This document shows, piece by piece, positions 1 through 7,895 of a DNA stretch of 12,096 bases. Source of the DNA: Rhodospirillales bacterium (GTDB lineage: Bacteria > Pseudomonadota > Alphaproteobacteria > Acetobacterales > Acetobacteraceae). The notes below the pieces were generated by a model. The model saw only the letters and a program-made list of their open reading frames with translations. It did no database searches and was not told where the DNA came from. The number at the start of each line of letters is the position of its first letter. Positions within the stretch are counted from its first letter, which is position 1. The translations under genes were made by a program, and so were the position numbers. The stretch is taken from assembly GCA_018971905.1 (NCBI GenBank), contig JAGWZS010000031.1, positions 1-12,096 of the forward strand, read 5' to 3'.

Positions 1-1
1 G

Positions 2-256
2 CTGGCTTATGGGCTCAACCGCGCGCTGGGTGAGGCGCATAACATCGCCTGCCCCTCGGCGTTGATTGGCGCCTCGAATTTTTTTGAGCTGGCGGTGGCC
101 GCCGCCATCAGCCTGTTCGGCTTCAACTCCGGCGCGGCGCTGGCAACAGTTGTCGGTGTGCTGATCGAAGTGCCCGTGATGCTGCTGACCGTCAAACTCG
201 TGATGGCAACCCAAGGCTGGTATGAACGTGCGGATGGCGTCAAAACCCATGGCTGA
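2..256 (+). CDS. acr3: Acr3-family arsenite efflux permease, C-terminal part (5' end outside window)
   Basis: This is the last 84 codons of an open frame that enters from the left edge. It encodes a membrane protein that pumps arsenite (AsIII) out across the inner membrane. The tail carries the conserved Acr3 stretch around [11 protein letters not shown], followed by [20 protein letters not shown], and contains two hydrophobic helices that would be the last membrane segments. The ArsB name is also used for this family, but the sequence is of the Acr3/BASS type and not the larger ArsB antiporter. The stop (254-256) lies inside the start of arsH, so the two genes are translationally coupled. 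Any regulator of this unit lies upstream of the window. Confidence 0.93.
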   Translation: MAYGLNRALGEAHNIACPSALIGASNFFELAVAAAISLFGFNSGAALATVVGVLIEVPVMLLTVKLVMATQGWYERADGVKTHG

Positions 257-965
257 GACATCCTTGCCCAATCTCGATGAAGCGTGCTTCAGGCCGATTG
301 ATGAATCGCGCCTGTTCGATGCGCCCCGGCTGTCACACAAGCCGCGCGTTCTGCTGCTCTATGGCTCCGTGCGGGTGCGCGCCTTCAGCCGTCTGGTGAC
401 GGAGGAAGCCGCCGCGATTTTGCAAACTCTTGGCGCCGAGACACGCAGCTTCAACCCGTCTGGCCTGCCTCTGCCCGATGATGCCGGGGCAGATCATCCG
501 AAAGTGCAGGAATTGCGGGATCTGGTGAGCTGGTGCGAGGGCATGGTGTGGTGCTCGCCCGAGCGACATGGCGCCATGACCGGGATCATGAAGGCGCAGA
601 TTGACTGGATTCCGCTGGCGCTCGGCGCCGTGCGCCCGACACAGGGCAAAACCTTGGCGGTGATGCAGGTTTGCGGTGGTTCGCAGAGCTTCAATGCGGT
701 CAACCAGCTGCGTATTCTGGGCCGCTGGATGCGCCTGATCACCATTCCCAACCAATCCTCCGTGCCAAAAGCCTTCACCGAATTCGATGAGAATGACCGG
801 ATGAAGCCATCGCCTTATTACGACCGCATCGTGGATGTGATGGAGGAGTTGGTGAAGTTCACTCTGCTGACACGCGGTTGCGCGGATTATCTGGTGGACC
901 GCTACAGCGAGCGCCGGGAAAATGCCGAAGAACTTTCCAAGCGGGTCAACCAGCGCGCGATCTAA
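222..965 (+). CDS. arsH: ArsH, NADPH-dependent FMN reductase / organoarsenical oxidase
   Basis: ArsH is a cytoplasmic flavoprotein of the NADPH-dependent FMN reductase fold. Characterised members oxidise trivalent methylated or aromatic arsenicals to less toxic pentavalent forms. Seen here: the phosphate-binding loop [11 protein letters not shown] at residues 47-57, the [17 protein letters not shown] block at 113-129, and the [13 protein letters not shown] block at 152-164. All are typical of ArsH rather than of generic flavodoxin-like reductases. The length (247 aa) is normal. Three ATGs are possible, at 222, 234 and 249. The first has AAGG at 213-216 with 5-nt spacing. The third starts directly at the conserved [10 protein letters not shown] and overlaps the acr3 stop by only 3 bp, so either could be real. 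The gene converges on ybhR and the stop codons overlap. Confidence 0.95.
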   Translation: MNVRMASKPMAETSLPNLDEACFRPIDESRLFDAPRLSHKPRVLLLYGSVRVRAFSRLVTEEAAAILQTLGAETRSFNPSGLPLPDDAGADHPKVQELRDLVSWCEGMVWCSPERHGAMTGIMKAQIDWIPLALGAVRPTQGKTLAVMQVCGGSQSFNAVNQLRILGRWMRLITIPNQSSVPKAFTEFDENDRMKPSPYYDRIVDVMEELVKFTLLTRGCADYLVDRYSERRENAEELSKRVNQRAI

Positions 966-2071
966 ACCGAACGCTTGCGGAACAGCCAACCCGCCGTGAT
1001 GAGGCTGATGAGCGCAAGGGCGGTCATGGCGGCGAACTGGGGCAGCAGGGTGGTGAGGCTGGGCTGCTCGAGAAAGCAGTCACGGATGACCACCAGCGCG
1101 TAGCGCATGGGATTGATGAGGGTGAGATCTTGCACAAAGGCCGGCATGTTGGCGATGGGCGTGGCGAAGCCCGAGAGAATGATGGACGGCACCATGAACA
1201 GGAAGGCGCCGAGCAGCGCCTGCTGCTGGGTGGCGGCGAGTGAGGAGATCATCAGCCCGATGCCGGTAACCGAGGCGATGAACAAAAGCAGCCCAGTATA
1301 GAGCAGCGCCAATGAGCCCAGCAGCGGCACGCCGAACCATAAATGCGTGGCCAGGATGATAACCGTGCCCTCAACGAGGCCAATGATAAGGCCGGGCAGG
1401 CTTTTGCCCAGTACAATGTCGATGGGCCTGAGCGGCGTAACGAGGGTCTGGTCGAACGTGCCGGCCTCGCGTTCCCGTGCGACGGAGAGCCCCACCACCA
1501 GCAATGTGACGACCTGGGTGAGAAGTGCGACGATGCCGGGAATGATGAACCAGTGCGAGTCGAGCGTGGGATTATACAGCGCGCGCGGCACGAGTTGTGC
1601 GGGCGGCGGCACGCCGCCATGCGCGGCGGCCCAGCTCTGGCTGGCGGAGGTGATGATGTCGCTGGCATAGCCCAAGATTAGCAAAGCGGTATTGGAATTA
1701 CGGCCATCGACGATGATTTGCACCGGTGCTGGCTGGCCAAGCAGCAGATTGCGCCCATAACGCGGGTCGATGTCAAGCACCATCTCCACGGCACGTGAGT
1801 CGATGAGTTGCCTGATGCGCTCTGGACTATGCAATACCGCGACCTGCTGGAAACTTGGCGCGCCGACGAAATCCGCCACCAGATCGCGCGAGATGGTGGT
1901 TTGATCTTGGTCATAAACCGCGAAGGGCACATGGTTGAGATCGAAGCTGGCGGCATAGCCGAACACGACAAGCTGAATGAGCGGCGGGCCGATCAGCACC
2001 ATGCGGCTTTTGCCATCGCGCAAGATGGCGAGAAACTCCTTGATGACCAGAGCGAGCAGACGGGCCAGCAT
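962..2071 (-). CDS. ybhR: ABC-2 type permease, YbhR-like subunit of drug/metal exporter
   Basis: Inner-membrane permease of 369 aa with the ABC-2 layout: a short cytoplasmic start, one membrane helix at about 24-42, a long periplasmic domain to about 172, then a cluster of five or so helices to the C-terminus. The cytoplasmic coupling motif [13 protein letters not shown] (198-210) matches the ATPase-contacting segment of YbhR/YhhJ-type permeases. It should pair with the neighbouring YbhS-like permease and be powered by the YbhF-like ATPase. It starts 3 bp after the ybhS stop and has AGAGG about 10 nt before the ATG. It is the last gene of the - strand operon and its stop overlaps that of convergent arsH. 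The substrate cannot be read from the sequence; E. coli YbhFSR has been linked to cation and drug efflux. Confidence 0.88.
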   Translation of the reverse strand: MLARLLALVIKEFLAILRDGKSRMVLIGPPLIQLVVFGYAASFDLNHVPFAVYDQDQTTISRDLVADFVGAPSFQQVAVLHSPERIRQLIDSRAVEMVLDIDPRYGRNLLLGQPAPVQIIVDGRNSNTALLILGYASDIITSASQSWAAAHGGVPPPAQLVPRALYNPTLDSHWFIIPGIVALLTQVVTLLVVGLSVAREREAGTFDQTLVTPLRPIDIVLGKSLPGLIIGLVEGTVIILATHLWFGVPLLGSLALLYTGLLLFIASVTGIGLMISSLAATQQQALLGAFLFMVPSIILSGFATPIANMPAFVQDLTLINPMRYALVVIRDCFLEQPSLTTLLPQFAAMTALALISLITAGWLFRKRSV

Positions 2072-2074
2072 GGT

Positions 2075-3196
2075 TCAGTCGAGCCTCTTGCGCGCGGCCA
2101 GCCGCGCCAGACCCAGAAAGATCACCGCCATGACCAGCAGGGCGAACAGATTGGGCAGGATGACGGACCATACCGTGCCGGCCAGAAACAGACTTTGCAG
2201 AATGGCCACAAAATAGCGCGCCGCGACGATATGGGTGAGCAGTTGGATGGGTGTGGGCATGCTGGAAATATCGAATATAAACCCTGAAAGGATGAAGGCC
2301 GGCAGGAAGGTGGTGATGATGGCGATCTGCCCGGCGACGAACTGGTTTTTGGCCACGGTGGAAATCAGTAGCCCCATGCCGAGCGAGGCGAGCATGAACA
2401 GCGACGAGGCTAGGCCAAGCACGATGAGCGAGCCCAGCAGCGGCACGCCAAACAGCCCAGTCGCGATCATTACCGAGGCCACCATGCCCCCCATGCCGAG
2501 CAGGAAATAGGGAATGATCTTGGCGATCAATATCTCATTCATGCTCACTTTGGTGACCATCAACGCTTCCATGGTGCCGCGCTCCCATTCACGCGCGATG
2601 ACAAGCGCGGTGAGCAACGCGCCGGTGAGGGTCATGATGACGGCGATAAGCCCTGGCACCAGATAATCGCGGCTGCTGACCGCCGGGTTGAACCAGATGC
2701 GCGGCTCGAGATCGATGGGCTCAGGATTGGCAACGCCCGCCAACGCGGCCTGCTGCGCCACCCAATCCGCCCAGCCTTGTTCGACATAATTCTCGATCAG
2801 TCGGGCATTATTGGCGTCGATGCCGTTGACGAACAGGCCGATGGCCGGGCTTTGGCCTGCGGCAAGCTTACGGGCGAAATCACCTTGCAGCCAGATGAAG
2901 CCATCGATATCGCCATTGCTCATGGCCCGCGCCGCGGCCGGTTCATTCACGAAATCCTGTGGGGTGAAATAGGGCGAATGGCGGAATTCGGCGGTGAGGC
3001 TCGTGGCCGCGGCACTTGGTTCATCAACCACCAGCCCCAGCCCGACATGGCGGGCATCGAGCGACACGCCATAGCCGAACAATAGCAGCAGCATTGTGGG
3101 CAGAATGAAGGCAATGGCGATGGAGGAGGGGTCGCGCAGGATTTGCAGGGTTTCCTTGCGGATAAGGCCGCGCAGGCGCATCAGCATCGCGTTCAT
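2075..3196 (-). CDS. ybhS: ABC-2 type permease, YbhS-like subunit of drug/metal exporter
   Basis: Inner-membrane permease of 373 aa, built like its downstream neighbour. There is a helix at about 25-43, a periplasmic domain from about 45 to 175, and a helical bundle from about 178 on. The coupling segment AREWERGTMEALM lies at 201-213, and the WERGTMEALM wording is characteristic of the YbhS/YhhJ branch. It is paralogous to YbhR, and the two would form the heteromeric channel. Its ATG (3194-3196) overlaps the TGA of the ATPase gene in an ATGA junction, so translation is likely coupled. No strong ribosome site is visible, which fits coupling. Confidence 0.88.
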   Translation of the reverse strand: MNAMLMRLRGLIRKETLQILRDPSSIAIAFILPTMLLLLFGYGVSLDARHVGLGLVVDEPSAAATSLTAEFRHSPYFTPQDFVNEPAAARAMSNGDIDGFIWLQGDFARKLAAGQSPAIGLFVNGIDANNARLIENYVEQGWADWVAQQAALAGVANPEPIDLEPRIWFNPAVSSRDYLVPGLIAVIMTLTGALLTALVIAREWERGTMEALMVTKVSMNEILIAKIIPYFLLGMGGMVASVMIATGLFGVPLLGSLIVLGLASSLFMLASLGMGLLISTVAKNQFVAGQIAIITTFLPAFILSGFIFDISSMPTPIQLLTHIVAARYFVAILQSLFLAGTVWSVILPNLFALLVMAVIFLGLARLAARKRLD

Positions 3197-4992
3197 GCCG
3201 CTTGCCCGCTTTGCTGGGCGCCATTGGCCGCGATGAGGGCAACAAAGGCGTCCTCCATGGTTGGCGCGGGCAGTTCGGCCGTGCGGGCGGCGTTTTTAAG
3301 GTCTTCTGAGGTGCCAGCGGCCAGAATCCGTCCCTGCGCCATGATGACCAGATGGTCGCAATATTCGGCCTCATCCATGAAATGGGTGGTCACCAGCACG
3401 GTCACGCCCTGGTCCGCCAGCGCGTTGATGCGCCGCCAGAACTCGCGCCGGGCCAGGGGGTCCACGCCGGAAGTGGGTTCATCGAGGAACAGCACGCCGG
3501 GCTCGTGCATGAGCGCGCAGGCCAGCGCCATGCGCTGCTTGAAGCCCAGCGGTAAATCACGGCTGGTGGCGTCGGCGTAATCGCCAAGCTCGAATTCACT
3601 GAGCGCCCAGGTGATGCGTTGCGCGCGCCGCGCCCCGCGCAGTCCGTAAGCCGAGGCGAAGAAGCGCAGATTCTGGATCACACTGAGATCGCCATAGAGC
3701 GAGAATTTTTGCGCCATATAGCCAAGCCTGCCGCGCGCAGTGGCGGCGGCGGTGCGCAGATCAAACCCATCCACGCTCAGCCTGCCGCTGGTGGCGGGCA
3801 GCAGGCCGCACAACATGCGGAAGGTGGTGGATTTACCAGCACCATTCGCACCCAGCAGGCCGAAGATCTCACCACGTTGCACGGTGAAACTGATGTCATC
3901 GACCGCCGCGAAAGCGCCGAAGCGTTTGGTGAGGTGATCAACTTCGATGACAGCTTGTTGCGGCGCTGACATGGCGGCAGGCGGAGTTGGTGTGGCCAGG
4001 GCTTGGATGCCCGTTTTGGCGCGCAAGAGATCGACAAACCGGTCCTCGAAACGCGGCGCGATGGGGCCAAGCGTGAGGCCCGTGATGCCGGGCGGCTTGA
4101 TCGCCTCTGTCGCCGCGCCCGTATCCAGCACCAGGCGCACGGCTTCGCCCTGGATCAGCGCATCCATCACGCCGGGCGTGGAAGAAAGCGCTGTTTGCAG
4201 CACGCGTTTGGGCGTGCCATCCGCGCGGGCCAAAAAGCTGCGCCCCGCCATGGCCTGGGTGAAATCCCCTGGCTTGCCCGCGCCGATCAACTGCCCCTCA
4301 TGCAGCAGCAGCACTTCATCGCAGCGTTCCGCCTCGTCGAGATAGGCGGTGGAGAGCAAAACGCTCATGCCGGCACCGCGCACGAGATGATCGACGATCT
4401 GCCATAGCTCTCGGCGCGACACGGGATCAACGCCAACCGTCGGTTCGTCGAGCAGCAAGAGCCGGGGCGGGCGGATGAGCGTGCAGGCCAGACCCAGTTT
4501 TTGCTTCATGCCGCCCGAGAGCCGGCCCGCCAGGCGCGTGGTGAAGGGCTGCATGCCGGTCATGTGCAAAAGCTCGGCATAGCGGCCGGGGCGCGCGGCC
4601 ACAGGTACGCCCTGCAAATCGGCGTAAAGGTCGAGATTCTCCTGAACGGTCAGGTCTTCATACAGCCCGAAACGCTGCGGCATGTAAGAGATCATGCCTT
4701 GAACCTTAAGGGGTTCGGCGCGCACATCCGTGCCAAAAACGCTGATCTTGCCGTCATCGAGGCGGAGCAGCCCGGCGATGAGCCGCATCAGTGTGGTCTT
4801 GCCCGCGCCATCGGGGCCGATCAGCCCGGTCACCAGCCCGGGCGCGGTTTGCGCGCTCACCCCCTCAAGCGCGGTGACCACGCGCTTGGCCACGCGGAAC
4901 CGGCGCGTGACCCCCTCCAGGACCAGCGCTTTTGGGACCAGCGCTTTTGGCGCGGCTTCAGTTGGCGGGGGCATTGGGGCCGCCGCACACAT
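3193..4992 (-). CDS. ybhF: YbhF-like ABC exporter ATPase with two fused nucleotide-binding domains
   Basis: Cytoplasmic ATPase (599 aa from the ATG at 4992) that drives the YbhS/YbhR permeases. Domain 1 has Walker A GPDGAGKT (Lys65), signature LSGGM (158-162) and Walker B LLLLDE (178-183). Domain 2 has Walker A GANGAGKS (Lys387), a degenerate signature LPLGF (480-484), Walker B VLFLDE (500-505) and the switch His537. The switch position of domain 1 is Ala216 (STAYLDEA). The open frame extends to a TTG at 5037, overlapping ybhG by 80 bp; ATGs at 4992 or 4974 are more likely because homology begins only near VLEGVTRRF. None has a convincing ribosome site, so coupling to ybhG is probable. The spacer before domain 1 contains a duplicated PKALV pair. 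Gene order matches E. coli ybhGFSR. Confidence 0.9.
   Translation of the reverse strand: MCAAAPMPPPTEAAPKALVPKALVLEGVTRRFRVAKRVVTALEGVSAQTAPGLVTGLIGPDGAGKTTLMRLIAGLLRLDDGKISVFGTDVRAEPLKVQGMISYMPQRFGLYEDLTVQENLDLYADLQGVPVAARPGRYAELLHMTGMQPFTTRLAGRLSGGMKQKLGLACTLIRPPRLLLLDEPTVGVDPVSRRELWQIVDHLVRGAGMSVLLSTAYLDEAERCDEVLLLHEGQLIGAGKPGDFTQAMAGRSFLARADGTPKRVLQTALSSTPGVMDALIQGEAVRLVLDTGAATEAIKPPGITGLTLGPIAPRFEDRFVDLLRAKTGIQALATPTPPAAMSAPQQAVIEVDHLTKRFGAFAAVDDISFTVQRGEIFGLLGANGAGKSTTFRMLCGLLPATSGRLSVDGFDLRTAAATARGRLGYMAQKFSLYGDLSVIQNLRFFASAYGLRGARRAQRITWALSEFELGDYADATSRDLPLGFKQRMALACALMHEPGVLFLDEPTSGVDPLARREFWRRINALADQGVTVLVTTHFMDEAEYCDHLVIMAQGRILAAGTSEDLKNAARTAELPAPTMEDAFVALIAANGAQQSGQAA
4921..4950. 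repeat. Perfect 15-bp tandem duplication inside ybhF
   Basis: The unit GACCAGCGCTTTTGG occurs twice head to tail (4921-4935 and 4936-4950) with no mismatch. It is in frame and duplicates the five residues PKALV in the N-terminal linker just before the first ABC domain, at residues 15-24 counted from the ATG at 4992. Flanking bases do not continue the repeat. This looks like a recent slippage event in a tolerant linker. Confidence 0.95.
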
Positions 4993-6019
4993 CCGCGCCC
5001 CGTGCCGCGCCCGCTGTTTTCGGCTGGGTGAGGCCAATGCTCACGGTCGCGGGCATGCCAAGCTGTAACTGGCCTTGCGGGTCGCAAGCATACACACGGA
5101 GCTGATAGACGAGCTGGGCGCGCAAATCGGGCGTCTCGACCGTCTTGGGCGTGAATTCGGCGGTGGGGGAGATGTAACCGACCCAGCCGCGATAGGTTTT
5201 GCCCGGATAGGAATCCGTGCTGATGCCGGCTTCCATGCCCAGCCGGATGCGGCCCAGATCGCTCTCGGGCACATAGGCGCGCACCCACAGCGGATTGGTG
5301 AGCGCGATGACATAAACCGGCGCGGAAGGCGAGGTCATGTCGCCGGGTTCCTGCACGCGCTCTTCGATTATGCCATCGGCGGGGGCGTAGAGTTTGGTGT
5401 CTTTGTATTCCTGCGCGGCCAGGGCCGCGTTGGCTTTCGCGGCATCATAGGCACCCTGGGCTGCGGCAATATCCTCGGCGCGCGGGCCTTTGACGGCCAA
5501 TATGTAAGCCTGTTTGGCGGCTTCGTAATTTTGTTTGGCGTTGAGGTAGGCGGCCTGGGCGTCATCGCGCTGCTGGATGGTGGCCGCGCCGCCGGGTGCC
5601 AGCGTGGCATAGCGGCTGAAGTTGGCCGCATCGTTCTCGTAGACCACCTCCAGCGCATCCATCTGCGCCTTGGCCTGGGCAATCTGCTCTGGGCGCGACC
5701 CAGCAAGCAGTGCGGCCAGAATTTGCTGCTGATTGGTGGCTTGGCCGTTGGCGGTGGCCAGCGCGTCCGCAAAGCGGCTTTGATCGAGCGTGGCAATCAG
5801 TTCACCTTTATGAACAGCATCGCCCTCCTGCACCAACATGTGGTCAATCCGCCCTGAATCGTAAAACGCGGCATAGACCTCGCGGATATCGACATTGCCA
5901 TAGAGCGTGAGCCGGTTGGCGTCAGGTGCCGCGCGCCAATGCTGATAAGCGCCCACACCCAGCCCCGTCACCAGAATGACGGCGGCCACCAAAATGAGCC
6001 GTTTGCGTTTGACTGCCAT
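4958..6019 (-). CDS. ybhG: YbhG-like periplasmic membrane fusion protein (HlyD family)
   Basis: Adaptor of 353 aa that links an inner-membrane ABC exporter to an outer-membrane channel. Residues 7-25 form the N-terminal membrane anchor after a basic MAVKRKR start. A split lipoyl domain follows (about 38-75, closing near 210-235), with a long Ala/Gln-rich helical hairpin from about 78 to 205 expected to form the coiled coil. A beta-barrel region ends in FTPKTVETPDLR and LVYQLRVY, which closely resembles the YbhG/YhiI branch. LTLYGNVDIREV near the N-terminus is another YbhG hallmark. The TGA (4958-4960) lies inside ybhF. It starts 51 bp after the thioredoxin-like gene; only a distant AGGGA precedes the ATG. 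No outer-membrane TolC-type gene is present in the window, so a partner encoded elsewhere is presumed. Confidence 0.9.
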   Translation of the reverse strand: MAVKRKRLILVAAVILVTGLGVGAYQHWRAAPDANRLTLYGNVDIREVYAAFYDSGRIDHMLVQEGDAVHKGELIATLDQSRFADALATANGQATNQQQILAALLAGSRPEQIAQAKAQMDALEVVYENDAANFSRYATLAPGGAATIQQRDDAQAAYLNAKQNYEAAKQAYILAVKGPRAEDIAAAQGAYDAAKANAALAAQEYKDTKLYAPADGIIEERVQEPGDMTSPSAPVYVIALTNPLWVRAYVPESDLGRIRLGMEAGISTDSYPGKTYRGWVGYISPTAEFTPKTVETPDLRAQLVYQLRVYACDPQGQLQLGMPATVSIGLTQPKTAGAARGADVCGGPNAPAN

Positions 6020-6070
6020 GATCGTGCTTCGTCCCTGTCAGATGCCGCTTTGGGTGTTATAATCAGATCA

Positions 6071-6307
6071 TCACGCGGCGAGCCAGGCGGCAACATCCTC
6101 GGGCTTTGGCAGGCCACCAGCATGTACGACCTTGCCGTCGATCACGACTCCGGGCGTTGAAACCACGCCATAACCCGCGATGGCTGCATAATCCGCGACT
6201 TTTTCAATGCTCACCTGCACGCCGAGCTTGGCGGCTTCGGCTTCCACCATTTCGGCGGTGGCGATACAGCGTTTGCAGCCAGGGCCAAGGATTTTGACGC
6301 TCTTCAT
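6071..6307 (-). CDS. Small thioredoxin-like redox protein (GPGCKRC, TM0996/MTH895 type)
   Basis: A 78-residue thioredoxin fold lacking a signal peptide, hence cytoplasmic. The active-site motif is GPGCKRC, with Cys11 and Cys14, and a cis-proline follows at STP (Pro52) in VVSTPGVVIDGKVV. The length and wording match the small redox-active disulfide proteins that are often encoded beside UPF0718/ArsP permeases. A GGAG ribosome site sits 7 nt before the ATG, and the gene begins 15 bp after the permease stop. It may keep the permease cysteines or an arsenical substrate reduced; that role is inferred from the repeated neighbourhood rather than shown by the sequence. Confidence 0.9.
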   Translation of the reverse strand: MKSVKILGPGCKRCIATAEMVEAEAAKLGVQVSIEKVADYAAIAGYGVVSTPGVVIDGKVVHAGGLPKPEDVAAWLAA

Positions 6308-6322
6308 GAGAGAACTCCAAAT

Positions 6323-7384
6323 TTACGAGAACAGGAAGTTGAACAGATAGCCCACGGCGATGATGCCAATGGTCACGATAACGATAAAAACCGCCAGCAG
6401 CCGAAGGGAGAGAACCTTACGCAGAATAATCCACTCAGGCGCCGAGAGCGCCGTGACTGACATCATGAACGCCAAGGCCGTGCCCAGTGCGGCGCCCTTG
6501 CCGAGCAGGGCGATGACCACCGGAAAAATCCCCGCCGCGTTGGAATAAATCGGCACGCCGATCAGCACGACGAGCGGCACGGTCCACCAATGGCCATGCC
6601 CCATGATGTTCGCCAGCATCTGGGTTGGCGCATAGCCATGGATGAAGGCCCCCGCGGCAACTCCCGCGATAATCCAACCCCAAACCCGGCCGAATATGTC
6701 GCCCATGGCTTCAAGCCCGGCATGGATACGATCGACAAATCTCAGCCGCGCGGGAGAGGGCGCGTCAGGGTTGGTGCGGATCTCGCGCACCCATTGTTCC
6801 AGCCAGCCTTCCAGATGCAGCCGGCCGATAACCCAGCCCGCGGCGATGGCTACGGCCAGCCCGAAAGCGAGATAGGTGAGGGCCACGCGCCAGCCCACCA
6901 GGGCAAAGAGCAGCCCCAGCGCCACCTCGTTGATCATAGGAGAGGCGATGAGGAAGGAAAACGTCACGCCCAGCGGCACACCCGCTGAAACAAAGCCAAC
7001 GAATAGCGGCACGGCCGAGCAGGAGCAGAACGGCGTGACGATGCCTAAGCTGGCGGCGGCGATGTTGCCAAGCCCCTCACGCTTGCCAGCCAGAAAGGCG
7101 CGCGTACGCTCGGGCGAGAAGAAGCTGCGCACCATGCCCATGCCAAACACGACCAGCGCCAGCAGCATCAGAACTTTCGGTGTCTCGAACACGAAGAAGC
7201 GCAGAGTTGCATCGAGATGCCCGCCAGGGGTGACGGGCAGATGCGACACCAGCCAGTCAGAGACGGGCTGCAACTGCCAATAGACGACAAACCAGGCGCA
7301 AAGCGCCAGGATCATGCCGCCGACCAACAAGGCGTCGCGGGAGTGTTTCTGGACTGGTGGCGGGGTGAAGGTTGAGCTGCTCAT
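6323..7384 (-). CDS. UPF0718/ArsP-type permease
   Basis: Polytopic inner-membrane protein of 353 aa with roughly eight hydrophobic helices. The family hallmark TPFCSCSAVPLFVGF lies at 117-131 with Cys120 and Cys122, followed by GVPLGVTFSFLIASPMINE (135-153). A second, related half begins around 230 and includes GVPIYSNAAGIFPV. Characterised ArsP proteins export trivalent organoarsenicals, but the family is broad and other metal substrates are possible. The start is fixed by context: the ATG at 7382-7384 overlaps the arsR TGA as ATGA. The frame stays open upstream to 7618, but that extension is Arg/Pro-rich and lies over arsR, so it is not coding. A charged loop (about 190-225) separates the halves. 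Confidence 0.92.
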   Translation of the reverse strand: MSSSTFTPPPVQKHSRDALLVGGMILALCAWFVVYWQLQPVSDWLVSHLPVTPGGHLDATLRFFVFETPKVLMLLALVVFGMGMVRSFFSPERTRAFLAGKREGLGNIAAASLGIVTPFCSCSAVPLFVGFVSAGVPLGVTFSFLIASPMINEVALGLLFALVGWRVALTYLAFGLAVAIAAGWVIGRLHLEGWLEQWVREIRTNPDAPSPARLRFVDRIHAGLEAMGDIFGRVWGWIIAGVAAGAFIHGYAPTQMLANIMGHGHWWTVPLVVLIGVPIYSNAAGIFPVVIALLGKGAALGTALAFMMSVTALSAPEWIILRKVLSLRLLAVFIVIVTIGIIAVGYLFNFLFS

Positions 7385-7695
7385 GCGGCGGCCTTGGTGT
7401 CTGGAGTGTTTTGCGCGGCCAGGGCCAAAGCGGCCTCGACAAGGGTTGTGACGGCGGGCGGAATATTGGCGGCCCGCCGGTAGCGCACCCACTGGGCGTC
7501 TCGCCGGTCGGTCACCAACCCGGCATTTTTGAGCGCCGCCATGTGGCGTGACATGCGCGATTGAGTGACGCCGAGGCGCTGCATCAGCTCGCACACGCAA
7601 TGTTCCTGGCCGTCCCACAAGAGCGCCAAGGCAGCAAGCCGTGTTGGCTCAGCCAGGGTGGTCAGGATGTCGCAGGGGTCTATGGCTCTGATCAT
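7381..7695 (-). CDS. arsR: ArsR-type metalloid-responsive repressor
   Basis: Winged-helix repressor of 104 aa that should leave its operator when AsIII or SbIII binds. The N-terminal LAEPTRLAALALL segment and the recognition helix near VTQSRMSRHMAALKNAGLV (43-61) are typical of ArsR/SmtB. The sensor motif is EHCVCELM (31-38) with Cys33 and Cys35, matching the ELCVCDL motif of E. coli-type ArsR; the third Cys of that site is Met38 here. Cys8 is a further candidate ligand. Its stop overlaps the permease start. The predicted transcription start is at or beside the ATG and no Shine-Dalgarno is visible, so the message may be leaderless. It is probably autoregulated together with the six genes downstream. 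Confidence 0.95.
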   Translation of the reverse strand: MIRAIDPCDILTTLAEPTRLAALALLWDGQEHCVCELMQRLGVTQSRMSRHMAALKNAGLVTDRRDAQWVRYRRAANIPPAVTTLVEAALALAAQNTPDTKAAA

Positions 7696-7730
7696 GTCAT
7701 AAATATGCGCCTAAGCGCATAAGCGCGCAA
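7696..7730 (-). promoter_or_regulatory. Promoter and putative ArsR operator of the seven-gene efflux operon
   Basis: Read on the - strand there is TTGCGC (7730-7725), a 17-nt spacer and CATATT (7707-7702), a plausible sigma70-type promoter. An inverted repeat TATGCGC-CTAA-GCGCATA (7704-7721, 7-bp arms) lies between the two boxes and overlaps the -10, where a bound repressor would block polymerase. A direct repeat TAAGCGC is also present (7712-7718 and 7720-7726). The start of transcription, about 7 nt past the -10, would fall at the arsR ATG. Confidence 0.7.
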
Positions 7731-7895
7731 GGTGGAGGGTAAAATTTTCCCGGCCTCACATGTCAGGATAGAGGGAGTATTGTTATGCAGCTTATTTGGC
7801 GCACTCGTTCCGCCACAAGTGTACCCAGCCCTGATGCCGGGGCGCCACCACAGCGTAAAGTATGCACCACAACCTTGACCATCCTGGCGCCTCGT
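7696..7895. other. Gap between the thiolase gene and arsR
   Basis: This 200-bp stretch separates two - strand genes. Its arsR-proximal end holds the promoter and inverted repeat described separately. A near-palindrome GGGTAAAATTTTCCC (7737-7751) sits just upstream of the -35. No clear hairpin with a T-run was found after the thiolase stop, so read-through from the thiolase into arsR cannot be excluded. An open frame on the + strand here runs antisense into the thiolase and looks non-coding. Confidence 0.5.

Noticed and set aside
6020..6070. Possible internal promoter before ybhG (TATAAC on the - strand)
   Set aside because: No -35-like hexamer lies at a suitable distance, so it is too weak to list as a promoter.
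7385..7618. N-terminal extension of the UPF0718 permease
   Set aside because: The extra 78 codons lie over arsR in another frame and are Arg/Pro-rich; the ATG at 7384 overlaps the arsR stop as expected for coupled genes.
7737..7751. Near-palindrome GGGTAAAATTTTCCC upstream of arsR as a second operator or terminator
   Set aside because: The stem is mostly A/T with an unpaired T and no GC stem plus T-run; it does not resemble the inverted repeat in the promoter.
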